From the NCBI GenBank assembly GCA_020722545.1, contig DYKQ01000012.1:1-43619 (forward strand): a stretch of 43,619 nt of DNA, read 5' to 3'. A model generated the notes under the pieces. The model worked only from the letters and a program-made list of their open reading frames with translations. It was not told the DNA's origin and searched no databases. Numbering within the stretch: the first letter of the stretch is position 1; each line of letters opens with the position of its first letter. The position numbers were made by a program, and so were the translations under genes. The DNA comes from Thiomonas intermedia (GTDB lineage Bacteria; Pseudomonadota; Gammaproteobacteria; Burkholderiales; Burkholderiaceae_C). Shown here in pieces: positions 26,992-35,341 of this stretch.

Positions 26992-28623
26992 ATGAGCGCA
27001 GTCATCGATCACGCACCGCCATCGGCTCACGCCGGTGATCATGCCCACGAACATCCGCACGGCTGGCGCCGCTGGCTGATGTCCACCAACCACAAAGACA
27101 TCGGCACGATGTATCTGCTGTTTGCCTTGTGGATGCTGTTCGAGGGCGGCATCCTGGCCCTGGCTATCCGCACCGAGTTGTGGAAACCGTATGTCTGGCT
27201 GCTGAACCCTGAGTTGTTCAACGCCTTCGGCACCATGCACGGCATCATGATGATCTTCGGTTCGGTCATGCCCGCGCTGGTGGGCTTTGCCAACTGGATG
27301 ATTCCGCTGCAGATCGGCGCGCCCGACATGGCCTTCCCGCGGCTGAACAACCTGAGCTTCTGGCTGCTGGTTCCGGCTGGCATTTTGTTGACCGCGTCTT
27401 TCTTCGTGCCAGGCGGCGCGCCGGGTGTGGGCTGGACGCTGTATGCCCCGCTCACCCTGCAGCAAGGCATGGGCATGGATCTGGTGATTTTCGCCATCCA
27501 CATCATGGGCGCTTCGTCGATCATGGGTTCGATCAACATCATCGTGACCATTCTCAACCTGCGCGCCCCTGGCATGACGCTGATGAAAATGCCGCTGTTC
27601 GTCTGGACCTGGCTGATTACCGCCTATCTGCTTCTGGCGATCATGCCGGTGCTGGCTGGCGCCGTCACCATGACCCTGACTGACCGCCACTTCGGCACCA
27701 GTTTCTTCAGTGCCACCGGCGGCGGTGACCCGGTGCTGTATCAGCATCTGTTCTGGTTCTTCGGCCACCCCGAGGTGTACGTGATGATTCTGCCGGTCTT
27801 CGGTATCGTCAGCTCGGTCATCCCGGCCTTCGCCCGCAAGCGTCTGTTCGGCTACAGCTCGATGGTGTACGCCTCGGCTTCCATCGCCATCCTGTCCTTC
27901 CTGGTCTGGGCGCACCATATGTTCACCGCGGGCATGCCCACGACCGGCCAGCTGTTCTTCATGTACGCCACCATGCTGATCGCCGTTCCCACGGGCGTGA
28001 AGGTGTTCAACTGGGTGGCCACCATGTGGCGCGGTTCCATGACGTTTGAAACTCCCATGCTGTTCGCCGTAGGCTTCATTTTCGTGTTCACCCTGGGCGG
28101 TTTCACTGGCCTGATGCTGGCCATGGTGCCCATCGATACGCAGGTGCACAACACCTACTTCGTGATCGCGCACTTCCACTACGTGCTGGTCGCAGGTTCG
28201 CTGTTCGGCATTTTCATGGGCTTCTACTACTGGTCGCCGAAGTGGACCGGTGTGATGTACAACGAAACCGCAGGCAAGATCCATTTCTGGACCTCGATGA
28301 TCTCGTTCAATATCGCCTTTTTCCCGCAGCACTTCCTGGGTCTGGCTGGCATGCCGCGTCGCTATGTGGCCTACCCGGTGCAGTTCACCGATTTCAACCA
28401 GATCTCCACCATCGGCGCCTGGCTGTTCGGTCTGTCGCAGGCTTACTTCCTGTTCGCAGTGGTGATTCCGGTGTTGCGCGGCAAGGGCGAGAAAGCCCCT
28501 CAACGTCCCTGGGAAGGTGCGGAAGGTCTGGAATGGGAAGTTCCCTCCCCGGCGCCGTTCCACACCTATGAAACCCCGCCCAAGCTGAATGCCGATGCCA
28601 CCCGTGTGCTGGGCTACAACTGA
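26992..28623 (+). CDS. ctaD: Cytochrome c oxidase subunit I
   Basis: Catalytic subunit holding heme a and the heme a3-CuB centre. The 543-residue, twelve-helix protein has the heme a ligand in TMHGIMMIFG, CuB ligands in WFFGHPEVYVMILP and WAHHMFTAG, and the heme a3/a histidines in HFHYVLVAG. Glu in GHPEVY marks an A1-type heme-copper oxidase with D and K channels. The N-terminus is His-rich (DHAPPSAHAGDHAHEHPHGW), seen in betaproteobacterial homologues. The ATG at 26992 follows a doubled AGGAAAGGAAAG ribosome-binding block identical to that of rplQ. Confidence 0.97.
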   Translation: MSAVIDHAPPSAHAGDHAHEHPHGWRRWLMSTNHKDIGTMYLLFALWMLFEGGILALAIRTELWKPYVWLLNPELFNAFGTMHGIMMIFGSVMPALVGFANWMIPLQIGAPDMAFPRLNNLSFWLLVPAGILLTASFFVPGGAPGVGWTLYAPLTLQQGMGMDLVIFAIHIMGASSIMGSINIIVTILNLRAPGMTLMKMPLFVWTWLITAYLLLAIMPVLAGAVTMTLTDRHFGTSFFSATGGGDPVLYQHLFWFFGHPEVYVMILPVFGIVSSVIPAFARKRLFGYSSMVYASASIAILSFLVWAHHMFTAGMPTTGQLFFMYATMLIAVPTGVKVFNWVATMWRGSMTFETPMLFAVGFIFVFTLGGFTGLMLAMVPIDTQVHNTYFVIAHFHYVLVAGSLFGIFMGFYYWSPKWTGVMYNETAGKIHFWTSMISFNIAFFPQHFLGLAGMPRRYVAYPVQFTDFNQISTIGAWLFGLSQAYFLFAVVIPVLRGKGEKAPQRPWEGAEGLEWEVPSPAPFHTYETPPKLNADATRVLGYN

Positions 28624-28631
28624 GATCAAAT

Positions 28632-28757
28632 ATGAGTAATCGCCAACTTCCCCCGGAAAAACGCCGTCAGAATTTCAAAACGGCGATGATCATGGTCAGC
28701 ATTGCCTTGGCGATTTACGTCGGTTATCTGATCAAGGCAGAGGTTCTCGGTTTCTGA
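28632..28757 (+). CDS. Cytochrome oxidase small assembly protein (41 aa)
   Basis: Too short for the ORF track. It starts 8 bp after ctaD and encodes MSNRQLPPEKRRQNFKTAMI...VGYLIKAEVLGF: a basic N-terminus and a single transmembrane helix (about residues 18-34). Small ORFs of this pattern lie directly after ctaD in Burkholderiales and are annotated as cytochrome oxidase small assembly proteins. No strong Shine-Dalgarno is visible (GAGAT overlaps the ctaD stop), which suggests coupling to ctaD translation. Confidence 0.75.
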   Translation: MSNRQLPPEKRRQNFKTAMIMVSIALAIYVGYLIKAEVLGF

Positions 28758-28762
28758 CGAGC

Positions 28763-28804
28763 GAGAGCGGCAGGCCATCAATACAGGTGCTGTCGCTCTC
28801 TTTT
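28763..28804 (+). terminator. Terminator-like hairpin between the small assembly gene and DUF2970
   Basis: GAGAGCGGCAG (28763-28773) pairs with CTGTCGCTCTC (28790-28800) over 11 pairs with one G-T wobble, followed by TTTTC. It sits where ctaG (cox11) is commonly encoded. It may be a partial terminator that lowers expression of ctaE relative to ctaD, or a remnant of a past deletion. Confidence 0.6.
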
Positions 28805-28821
28805 CATCAAGGAAATGTGCG

Positions 28822-29034
28822 TTGAGCTCACCTTCTCAGCCCTCTTTCCTGCGCGCACTGGTTGCCGTACTCTGGTCTTTTGTCGGAATACGCAAATCGA
28901 GTGAGCGAAGCAAGGATTTTCATAATGCAAAACCCGAGCACATCATTGCGGCAGGACTGCTGGCCGCTTTGGTCTTTGTGGTCGGGCTGATATTGATCGT
29001 TAATTTAGTGATTTCAAGCGCAGCGCGCACATAA
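28822..29034 (+). CDS. DUF2970 domain-containing small membrane protein
   Basis: A 70-residue protein, SFLRALVAVLWSFVGIRKSSERSKDF...PEHIIAAGLLAALVFVVGLILIVNLVI, with an amphipathic N-terminal segment (FVGIRK) and one C-terminal transmembrane helix. This matches DUF2970, regularly found between ctaG and ctaE in betaproteobacteria. The start is TTG at 28822 with AAGGAAA upstream; no ATG or GTG in frame fits. Function unknown, probably oxidase assembly (inference from context). Confidence 0.8.
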   Translation: MSSPSQPSFLRALVAVLWSFVGIRKSSERSKDFHNAKPEHIIAAGLLAALVFVVGLILIVNLVISSAART

Positions 29035-29045
29035 CAGGAGGCAAT

Positions 29046-29906
29046 ATGGCATCTACAACCCAGCCCCATGGCTATTTTCTGCCTGGGCCTTCCGCATATC
29101 CCCTGCTGACGGCGGCGGGTTTGCTGGCGATGGCGTTTGGCGCCGGGCTCTGGTTCAATGGCGTGCCGCACATGGAGTGGCTGCTGCTGGCCGGCTTCCT
29201 CTGGCTGGTGTATTTCGTGTATCACTGGTTCGGTCAGGCGATCGGTGAGAGCGAGAGCGGCAAACACAACCAGCGCGTCGATACTTCCTTTCGCTGGAGC
29301 ATGGCCTGGTTCATCTTTTCCGAGGTGATGTTCTTCGCCTCGTTCTTTGGCGCGTTGTATTACTCACGCGAATTTTCTCTGCCGGACCTCTCGGCCCTGC
29401 ACAGCAAGATTCTGTGGCCGAATTTCACGGGCGCCTGGCCCTCTACCGGCCCGGGCGGCTTGATTCCGTCGGTGCATGAGGCGCTAGGCCCATGGCCTAT
29501 TCCGACCATCAATACGGCACTGCTGCTGAGTTCTGGCGTCACTCTCACCATTTCTCACCATGCGCTGCGGGCATCGCATCGCGGCAAGGCCATTTTCTGG
29601 CTTTCGCTGACCATTGCCCTTGGTGTGTTGTTCCTTTTCATGCAGGGCTATGAGTATCACCACGCTTACACCGTCGAGGGGGTGAAACTGAGTTCCGGTA
29701 TTTACGGTTCGACCTTTTTCATGCTGACCGGTTTTCACGGTTTCCACGTGTTCCTCGGTGCCACTATGTTGTCTGTGGTGCTGATTCGTTTGATCAGGGG
29801 CAATTTCACTGCCGATCATCACTTCGCCTTCGAAGGCGCCGCCTGGTATTGGCACTTCGTCGACGTGGTCTGGTTGCTGCTGTACGTGTTGGTTTACTGG
29901 CTCTGA
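29046..29906 (+). CDS. ctaE: Cytochrome c oxidase subunit III
   Basis: Non-catalytic core subunit with lipid-binding cleft that stabilises proton uptake. The 286-residue protein has seven hydrophobic segments and conserved parts FRWSMAWFIFSEVMFFASFFGALYYSREF, LLSSGVTLTISHHALRA, GYEYHHAYTVEGVKLSSGIYGSTFFMLTGFHGFHVFLG and the C-terminal AAWYWHFVDVVWLLLYVLVYWL. ACAGGAGGC precedes the ATG. It ends the + strand structural part; a bidirectional terminator follows. Confidence 0.97.
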   Translation: MASTTQPHGYFLPGPSAYPLLTAAGLLAMAFGAGLWFNGVPHMEWLLLAGFLWLVYFVYHWFGQAIGESESGKHNQRVDTSFRWSMAWFIFSEVMFFASFFGALYYSREFSLPDLSALHSKILWPNFTGAWPSTGPGGLIPSVHEALGPWPIPTINTALLLSSGVTLTISHHALRASHRGKAIFWLSLTIALGVLFLFMQGYEYHHAYTVEGVKLSSGIYGSTFFMLTGFHGFHVFLGATMLSVVLIRLIRGNFTADHHFAFEGAAWYWHFVDVVWLLLYVLVYWL

Positions 29907-29920
29907 CATCCACTCAGCAA

Positions 29921-29951
29921 AAAAATGCGCCGCAGGTTGCGGCGCATTTTT
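29921..29951. terminator. Bidirectional terminator between ctaE and DUF2909
   Basis: AAAAATGCGCCGCA (29921-29934), loop GGT, TGCGGCGCATTTTT (29938-29951): a perfect 14-base inverted repeat with A and T ends on each side, working for both convergent genes. Confidence 0.88.
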
Positions 29952-29958
29952 GTTCGGG

Positions 29959-30162
29959 TTATTGCCCGACATCATGTGGGTGTATCCACCCCATTTTGTA
30001 GCTGATGATCAGAATCAAAAAAAGCAAGACCGAGAATCCGACCCGGAAAGTCAGTGCATACACAGCGCGATTGCTTTTGCCCCTATCCTTCATCACAAAG
30101 TAAAGCCCGGAAAACAGGCTGCCAATGATGAGCAGGAAGGCGATGGGGATCAGGATTTTCAT
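29959..30162 (-). CDS. DUF2909 twin transmembrane protein
   Basis: A 67-residue protein with two predicted transmembrane helices (about residues 3-23 and 39-59) separated by a basic loop (VMKDRGKSNRAVYALTFRVG), ending MGWIHPHDVGQ. This matches the small DUF2909 'twin transmembrane' family encoded within cox loci of betaproteobacteria, usually on the opposite strand as here. Its start codon is only about 12-18 bp from the SURF1 start, so the two divergent genes must overlap in their control regions. Confidence 0.78.
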   Translation of the reverse strand: MKILIPIAFLLIIGSLFSGLYFVMKDRGKSNRAVYALTFRVGFSVLLFLILIISYKMGWIHPHDVGQ

Positions 30163-30173
30163 GGTGCGGGCTT

Positions 30174-30977
30174 GTGCAGATGTCTGAACAGATTACCTCA
30201 GATTCCGGGTTGCTGATGTCTGAGAAGGCCTTTGGCCCCAAAGAGTTGCTGATCATCATTTTCGGGCTGCTGGTGATTGGCGTGACGATGTCGCTCGGAT
30301 TCTGGCAACTGGGCCGCGCGCACGAAAAAGAGGCGCTGAATCTGCAGATGGATCAGCGCGAAAAGGCGCATCCCCTGCAGATCGGCCAGTCCGAAGTTCG
30401 GCTCAGTCGCGATGTCTGGCGGCGGGCCGCAGCGCGTGGCGTGTTTGCCGAGCAGTGGACGATTTACCTGCAGAACCGCCAGCAGAACGAGCAGACGGGT
30501 TTCTGGGTGCTGACGCCCTTGAAGCTCGCGGGCAGCGACACTTATTTGATGGTGCTGCGCGGTTGGGTGCCGCGAAATTTTCAGGCGATGGACTTGATCA
30601 AGCCCTATGAAACGCCTCAAGGATTGACAGTGATCGATGGACTTATCGCCCCGCCGCCATCAGAATTGTTTTCGTTTTTCGCCGAGCCGCCGGGTCAGGT
30701 CATACGCCAGAACGTCAATCTGCAGAAGTACGCGGACTTTCATCACATCAAGCTTCTGCCCTTCGTGCTGAGACAGTCGGGCGATCTGCACGATGGCCTT
30801 GGCAGGCAGTGGCCCGCCGCGAAAACCGGAGTCGGCGCCAATTATGGCTATGCCGCGCAGTGGTTTGGCATGAGTGCAACCGGCGCGGTGCTGCTGCTGT
30901 ATTTTGTTTATCAGCGTCTGCGCAAGACGAAGTCAAAGCGTGACGCAGAAGATACGACCGCACCGCGCCTGCTATGA
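30174..30977 (+). CDS. SURF1 family protein, oxidase assembly factor
   Basis: SURF1 helps insert heme A into subunit I. The 267-residue protein shows an N-terminal helix followed by the family motif LGFWQLGRAHEKEAL, the periplasmic domain (WTIYLQNRQQNEQTGFWVLTPLKLAGSDTYLMVLRGWVPR, GANYGYAAQWFGMS) and a C-terminal helix (ATGAVLLLYFVYQRLR). Start codon uncertain: GTG at 30174, ATG at 30180 or ATG at 30216; none has a strong ribosome-binding site. First gene of a + strand assembly operon running to gluQ. Confidence 0.9.
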   Translation: MQMSEQITSDSGLLMSEKAFGPKELLIIIFGLLVIGVTMSLGFWQLGRAHEKEALNLQMDQREKAHPLQIGQSEVRLSRDVWRRAAARGVFAEQWTIYLQNRQQNEQTGFWVLTPLKLAGSDTYLMVLRGWVPRNFQAMDLIKPYETPQGLTVIDGLIAPPPSELFSFFAEPPGQVIRQNVNLQKYADFHHIKLLPFVLRQSGDLHDGLGRQWPAAKTGVGANYGYAAQWFGMSATGAVLLLYFVYQRLRKTKSKRDAEDTTAPRLL

Positions 30978-31041
30978 CCGCACGCCCAGCTCCGAATTGC
31001 CTGATTGATTGTTTTGATGTCTTTGAATTGATGCCCTGACC

Positions 31042-31692
31042 GTGAGCTCCCCCTTGACCTCCAGCCTGCCCCCCTCCGCCCAGCCGCCTGTGCGCAAACC
31101 GCGGTCGCTGTTGACGCTGTGGCTGCTGCTCGCCATGTCGGCAGCACCCATCGTGGCCGCGTTTTTTCTGTTCTACGTCGTCCATCCCGCGGGCAAGCCG
31201 CCTTACGGCAGTCTGGTCGAGCCGCAGCGCCCGATTCCCTTGAATCTGGGCCTCAAAACGCTGGATGGTCAACCCTACAACCTGAAACGGCTCGAGGGCT
31301 ACTGGCTGATGGTGATGGCAGCGCCGGGCGCCTGCGACAAAGAGTGCCAGCAATCGTTGTTTTACATGCGGCAGATCCGCATCGCTCAGGGCGATAACCG
31401 CGACCAGATCGTGCGCGTCTGGCTGGTCACGGACGATGCGCCGATCAATCCGGGCGTGTTGGAGCCGGCCGAAGGAACGTTGATCCTGCGCGGCAACCCG
31501 CAACAACTGGCCAGTTGGCTGCCCCACAAAGATGGCGGCTTGCAGGGGCCGACGTGGCTGGTCGACCCGTTCGGCCACCTGATGATGCAGTTTCCGGCCA
31601 ACCCCGATCCCACCCGGATGCGGCGCGTGCTCGCCAAGTTGCTCTACAACAACGCCGGCATCAAGTTCAAGCATGTGGAGCCCGTCCAATGA
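31042..31692 (+). CDS. Membrane-anchored Sco/thioredoxin-like protein
   Basis: A 216-residue protein with a proline-rich cytoplasmic start, one transmembrane helix (about 24-47) and a periplasmic domain containing C98-x3-C102 (APGACDKECQQS), the spacing used by Sco copper chaperones. Unlike SCO1 here, the usual DHTA-type third-ligand histidine is not seen; a GHLMMQFP segment (about residue 185) is the only nearby His/Met-rich place. The family is unnamed to me but is found between SURF1 and ctaA in betaproteobacteria. Start is GTG at 31042. The stop overlaps the ctaA start (ATGA). A role in CuA/CuB loading or thiol reduction is inferred. Confidence 0.75.
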   Translation: MSSPLTSSLPPSAQPPVRKPRSLLTLWLLLAMSAAPIVAAFFLFYVVHPAGKPPYGSLVEPQRPIPLNLGLKTLDGQPYNLKRLEGYWLMVMAAPGACDKECQQSLFYMRQIRIAQGDNRDQIVRVWLVTDDAPINPGVLEPAEGTLILRGNPQQLASWLPHKDGGLQGPTWLVDPFGHLMMQFPANPDPTRMRRVLAKLLYNNAGIKFKHVEPVQ

Positions 31693-32852
31693 GTGTCGCA
31701 AGCAATGCCATCTGGCAGTTTTCTCTGCACTGGGTGCAGGCGCTGGTGTGGGTGCTGGTGCTGGCCGGGGTGTTCTGGATGGGGCTGAAAATGCGCTGGT
31801 CCAAGCTCACCGCGGTACTGGTGTTCCTCACCCTCGATCTGGTGATGTTTGGCTCGTATGTGCGCCTGACCGACTCCGGCCTGGGCTGCCCCGACTGGCC
31901 CGGCTGTTATGCCAAGTTCACGCCGCTGCAGGCGCATGAGCAGATCGCGCAGGCGGTAGAAGAGCAGGGCGGCACCCAGGGCTATGTGAGCCCCTTCAAA
32001 GCCTGGGTGGAAATGATCCATCGCTACGTCGGCAGCATCATCGGCACGCTGATCATGGTGCTGCTGGCGCGGGTGATCTGGGCGAGAAAGCACGGAGAGG
32101 ACATCAAGCTCGGCCTGCCGATCGTGCTGTTTTTCTGGGTGATCCTGCAGGGCCTGTTCGGTAAATGGACGGTGACCCTGCAGTTGATTCCCCTTATCGT
32201 CACCTTGCATCTCATGGGGGGCGTCATCCTGCTGGCGCTACTGGCCTGGTTCTGGATGCGAAACCGGGCAGATCTGGTGAGCGTGAACGCCGGTACGCTC
32301 ACGCGCACCCTGCTGTGGATCGCGATGATCGCGGTCGGCATTCAGATTTTCCTCGGCGGCTGGACGAGCACCAACTACGCCGCACTGGCCTGCAGCGGCT
32401 TCCCCGCCTGCAATGGAAGTTTCGACCCCAACGCCAACTGGGCGCAGGGCTTCACGCTCTGGCGCCACCTGGGTCTGACCGGTGACGGCCAGCCGATCAC
32501 CGAGGCCGCGCTGGTGGCCATTCAGTGGGGGCACCGCCTGTTCGCCATCGTAGCCACTGCGGCGGTGTTCGCGGCCGTGGCGGCGCTCTGGCGTTTTTCA
32601 GCATTGCGCCGCTTGGCGATGTGGATTGCAATTGCCGTGGTGCTGCAAGTCGTTTTCGGCATCGTGCTGGTGACCGAGGGCCATCCCCTGATCGTCGCGG
32701 TGGCGCATAACGGCGGCTCGGCCATTCTGATTCTGCTGCTCGTGATGGGGATTTACCGAGTCAGCGCTACCGTGCGCCAACAAGCGCCTTCGGAATCGCT
32801 GGGTTCGGCCTTCGTCAAGGTGACGCCGCCCCATCCCTTGCCGAAACACTGA
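31689..32852 (+). CDS. ctaA: Heme A synthase, COX15/CtaA family
   Basis: Oxidises the C8 methyl of heme O to give heme A, in the inner membrane. The 387-residue, eight-helix protein has heme-ligand histidines in [27 protein letters not shown] and AVAHNGGSA, and cysteine pairs in [13 protein letters not shown] and CSGFPACNG. The start ATG at 31689 overlaps the previous stop by four bases (ATGA), indicating translational coupling; the longer ORF in the track is not needed. Confidence 0.95.
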   Translation: MSVASNAIWQFSLHWVQALVWVLVLAGVFWMGLKMRWSKLTAVLVFLTLDLVMFGSYVRLTDSGLGCPDWPGCYAKFTPLQAHEQIAQAVEEQGGTQGYVSPFKAWVEMIHRYVGSIIGTLIMVLLARVIWARKHGEDIKLGLPIVLFFWVILQGLFGKWTVTLQLIPLIVTLHLMGGVILLALLAWFWMRNRADLVSVNAGTLTRTLLWIAMIAVGIQIFLGGWTSTNYAALACSGFPACNGSFDPNANWAQGFTLWRHLGLTGDGQPITEAALVAIQWGHRLFAIVATAAVFAAVAALWRFSALRRLAMWIAIAVVLQVVFGIVLVTEGHPLIVAVAHNGGSAILILLLVMGIYRVSATVRQQAPSESLGSAFVKVTPPHPLPKH

Positions 32853-32872
32853 GGCCCGCTCAGGAGACTCTC

Positions 32873-33781
32873 ATGAATCATCAAGTTCTCAACAACACCC
32901 CCAGTCCCCTGCGAGTTGCGTCGCAGCTTTATGCGCTGACCAAGCCGCGCGTGGTGCAGCTGATCGTGTTCTGCGCGGTCATCGGCATGTTTCTCGCCGA
33001 GCCCACCCTGCCGGCTTGGCAACCGGTGTTGTTCGGCACGCTGGGCATCTGGCTGGTGGCCAGCGCCGCCGCCGCGTTCAACTGCTTGGTCGAGCAGAAG
33101 ATCGATGCGGTGATGCGCCGCACCGCCTGGCGGCCCTCGGCCAATGGCGAACTGAGCGCGCCGACCATCATCACGTTTTCTGGGGTGCTGTGCGCGGTCG
33201 GCATGTGGCTGCTCTACACCCAGGTCAACCCGCTGACCATGTGGCTGACCTTCGGCACCTTCGTCGGCTATGCCGTGGTTTACACCATTTTTCTCAAACC
33301 GGCCACGCCGCAGAACATCGTCATTGGCGGCGCCTCGGGCGCCATGCCGCCGGTACTGGGCTGGGCCGCTGTGAGCGGCCACGTCTCGGTCGAGGCCATG
33401 CTGCTGTTCCTCATCATTTTTCTGTGGACGCCGCCGCATTTCTGGGCGCTGGCGCTTTACCGGGTGGATGATTACAAAAAGTCCGGTCTGCCCATGCTGC
33501 CGGTCACGCATGGTTCCGAGTTCACCCGCACGCAGATTCTGCTCTACACCCTGCTGCTCAGCGCGGTGACGCTGCTGCCCTATGTGCTGGGCATGAGCGG
33601 CCTGATCTATTTGGTCAGCGCGGTGGTGCTCGACGGCATTTTCATCGCCTACGCCTGGGCGCTCAAACGCGAGTACAGCGATTTGCTCTCGCGCAAGACC
33701 TTCCGCTATTCCATCCTGTACCTTTCGCTGCTCTTCGCCGCCTTGCTGGTGGACCATTACCTGCACTTCCATTTCGTCTGA
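32873..33781 (+). CDS. ctaB: Protoheme IX farnesyltransferase (heme O synthase)
   Basis: Adds a farnesyl group to heme B, giving heme O for CtaA. The 302-residue protein has the UbiA-type prenyl-binding site [20 protein letters not shown] and second motif [16 protein letters not shown], and about nine helices. In the first motif the usual first Asp is Glu (NCLVEQKID), which I recall as normal for the betaproteobacterial subfamily. GGAGA precedes the ATG. Confidence 0.96.
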   Translation: MNHQVLNNTPSPLRVASQLYALTKPRVVQLIVFCAVIGMFLAEPTLPAWQPVLFGTLGIWLVASAAAAFNCLVEQKIDAVMRRTAWRPSANGELSAPTIITFSGVLCAVGMWLLYTQVNPLTMWLTFGTFVGYAVVYTIFLKPATPQNIVIGGASGAMPPVLGWAAVSGHVSVEAMLLFLIIFLWTPPHFWALALYRVDDYKKSGLPMLPVTHGSEFTRTQILLYTLLLSAVTLLPYVLGMSGLIYLVSAVVLDGIFIAYAWALKREYSDLLSRKTFRYSILYLSLLFAALLVDHYLHFHFV

Positions 33782-33792
33782 ACTCTCGTCTG

Positions 33793-34407
33793 ATGCCCCC
33801 ACGCTTTTCCGCCGCGCGCCGCTCGCTGGTTCTGTCTGCCGCCTTTGCGCCCCTTGCGCCTTTGGTGCTGGCGGCCTGCAGCAAGCCCTATGTGTTTCAC
33901 GGCGTGGACATCACCGGGGTGCCTTATGCCGACGGCTTTTCGCTGACCGACTTCAATGGCAAGACGCGAACCCTGGCTGACTTTGCCGGCAAGGTAGTGG
34001 TGATGTACTTCGGCTATACCCAATGTCCCGACATCTGCCCGGCATCGATGCAGGTGGTGGCGCAGGCCTTGGACGATCTGGGCGAGAAAGCCCGCGATGT
34101 GCAGTTCTTGTTCGTTACCGTCGATCCGGAGCGTGACACGCCGGAAATCCTCAAGGCCTACGTCACCCATTTCAACCCGACTTTCCTGGCGCTTACCGGC
34201 ACGCCCGCGCAGATCGCGCTGACGGCGAAAGACTTCAAGGTGTATTACAAAAAAGTGCCGGGCAAGACGCCGGGTAGCTACACCATGGATCACACCGCCG
34301 GGTTTTATGTGTTCGATCCCAAGGGCAAGATCCGGCTGTTCGAGCGCGAGGGCGTCTCGGCCAAGGATCTGGCACAGGACATCAACGCCCTGATTGAAGG
34401 GCATTGA
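33793..34407 (+). CDS. SCO1/SenC family copper chaperone lipoprotein
   Basis: Delivers copper to, or reduces, the CuA site of subunit II. The 204-residue protein has a signal with lipobox LAAC (C29), the copper-binding C78-x3-C82 (TQCPDIC) and H167 (YTMDHTAGF), the complete Sco ligand set. Located 11 bp after ctaB. Together with the Sco-like protein upstream, this gives two Cx3C thioredoxin-fold proteins in one operon. Confidence 0.94.
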   Translation: MPPRFSAARRSLVLSAAFAPLAPLVLAACSKPYVFHGVDITGVPYADGFSLTDFNGKTRTLADFAGKVVVMYFGYTQCPDICPASMQVVAQALDDLGEKARDVQFLFVTVDPERDTPEILKAYVTHFNPTFLALTGTPAQIALTAKDFKVYYKKVPGKTPGSYTMDHTAGFYVFDPKGKIRLFEREGVSAKDLAQDINALIEGH

Positions 34408-34432
34408 GCCCGGGTCGCCAGTGTCCGCTGGC

Positions 34433-35341
34433 ATGACGACATCCCTACAGATAAAGACATACGTCGGCCGGTTTGCGCCGTCACCCACCGGGCCGCTGCA
34501 TGCGGGCTCTCTGGTCGCTGCGCTGGCCTCCTGGCTGGACGCGCGCGCGCATGGCGGGCTCTGGCTGGTGCGCGTGGAAGATGTGGACTTCACCCGCAAC
34601 CAGCCCGGCGCCGCCGAGCGCATCCTGCAGCAACTTGCGGACTGCGGTCTGCAGCCCGATCAGCCGCCCGTTTGGCAATCGCGGCGCGAGGCGCTCTATC
34701 AGCAGGCGCTCGACCAGCTCGTCACCTCCGGTCGCGCTTACCCCTGCGGCTGTTCCCGTGCGGACATTCTGGCGCTACTGGGCGCACAGGGCCGCCTGCC
34801 TGCGCGCGGGCAAGAGGCGGTCTATCCCGGAACTTGCCGCAGTGGTTTGCACGGCCGCAGTCCGCGATCGTGGCGCGTGCGTTTGCCTGACGATGCGGCG
34901 CAGCCCTTGCGCTGGAGCGACCGCCGCTTGGGCGCGCAGTCTCAGATGCTCAGCCTGGAGGTGGGCGACTTTGTGCTCAAACGCGCCGACGGCGCCTGGG
35001 CCTATCAACTTGCCGTGGTGGTGGACGATGCGGCGCAAGGCGTGACCGATGTGGTGCGCGGGGAAGACCTGGCCGCGTCAACCGCCCGGCAGATCGCCCT
35101 GCAGCGTCTGCTCGGTCTGCCGACGCCGCGCTATCTGCACACCCCGCTGGTGCGAGATGCGCAGGGACAAAAGCTCTCCAAGCACCAGGGCGCGGCAGCC
35201 TTCGTGGGCGGGGCGCAGAGCGTCCAGCAGGCGCTCGGTGTGCTGGGGCTGGACATTCGCGCGGGCGCCCTGCCCGAACTGCTGGCGCAGGCGGTGCAGG
35301 CGTGGCGCGACAAATGGGTCAAAGCGCAGCAAGTCGTTTGA
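34433..35341 (+). CDS. gluQ: Glutamyl-Q tRNA(Asp) synthetase
   Basis: A truncated glutamyl-tRNA synthetase paralogue that glutamylates queuosine in tRNA-Asp. The 302-residue protein has the HIGH-like [18 protein letters not shown], zinc ligands CGC plus Y-P-G-T-C ([11 protein letters not shown] ... VYPGTCRSG) and the KMSKS-like KLSKHQ; no anticodon-binding domain is present. The ATG at 34433 is preferred to the TTG at 34394 that overlaps SCO1. Its 3' end overlaps the convergent aminotransferase gene by 23 bp. Confidence 0.94.
   Translation: MTTSLQIKTYVGRFAPSPTGPLHAGSLVAALASWLDARAHGGLWLVRVEDVDFTRNQPGAAERILQQLADCGLQPDQPPVWQSRREALYQQALDQLVTSGRAYPCGCSRADILALLGAQGRLPARGQEAVYPGTCRSGLHGRSPRSWRVRLPDDAAQPLRWSDRRLGAQSQMLSLEVGDFVLKRADGAWAYQLAVVVDDAAQGVTDVVRGEDLAASTARQIALQRLLGLPTPRYLHTPLVRDAQGQKLSKHQGAAAFVGGAQSVQQALGVLGLDIRAGALPELLAQAVQAWRDKWVKAQQVV

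Noticed and set aside
26956-28629. 557-aa minus-strand ORF over ctaD
   Set aside because: Antisense shadow of subunit I, His/Gln/Glu-rich as expected from reversed hydrophobic codons.
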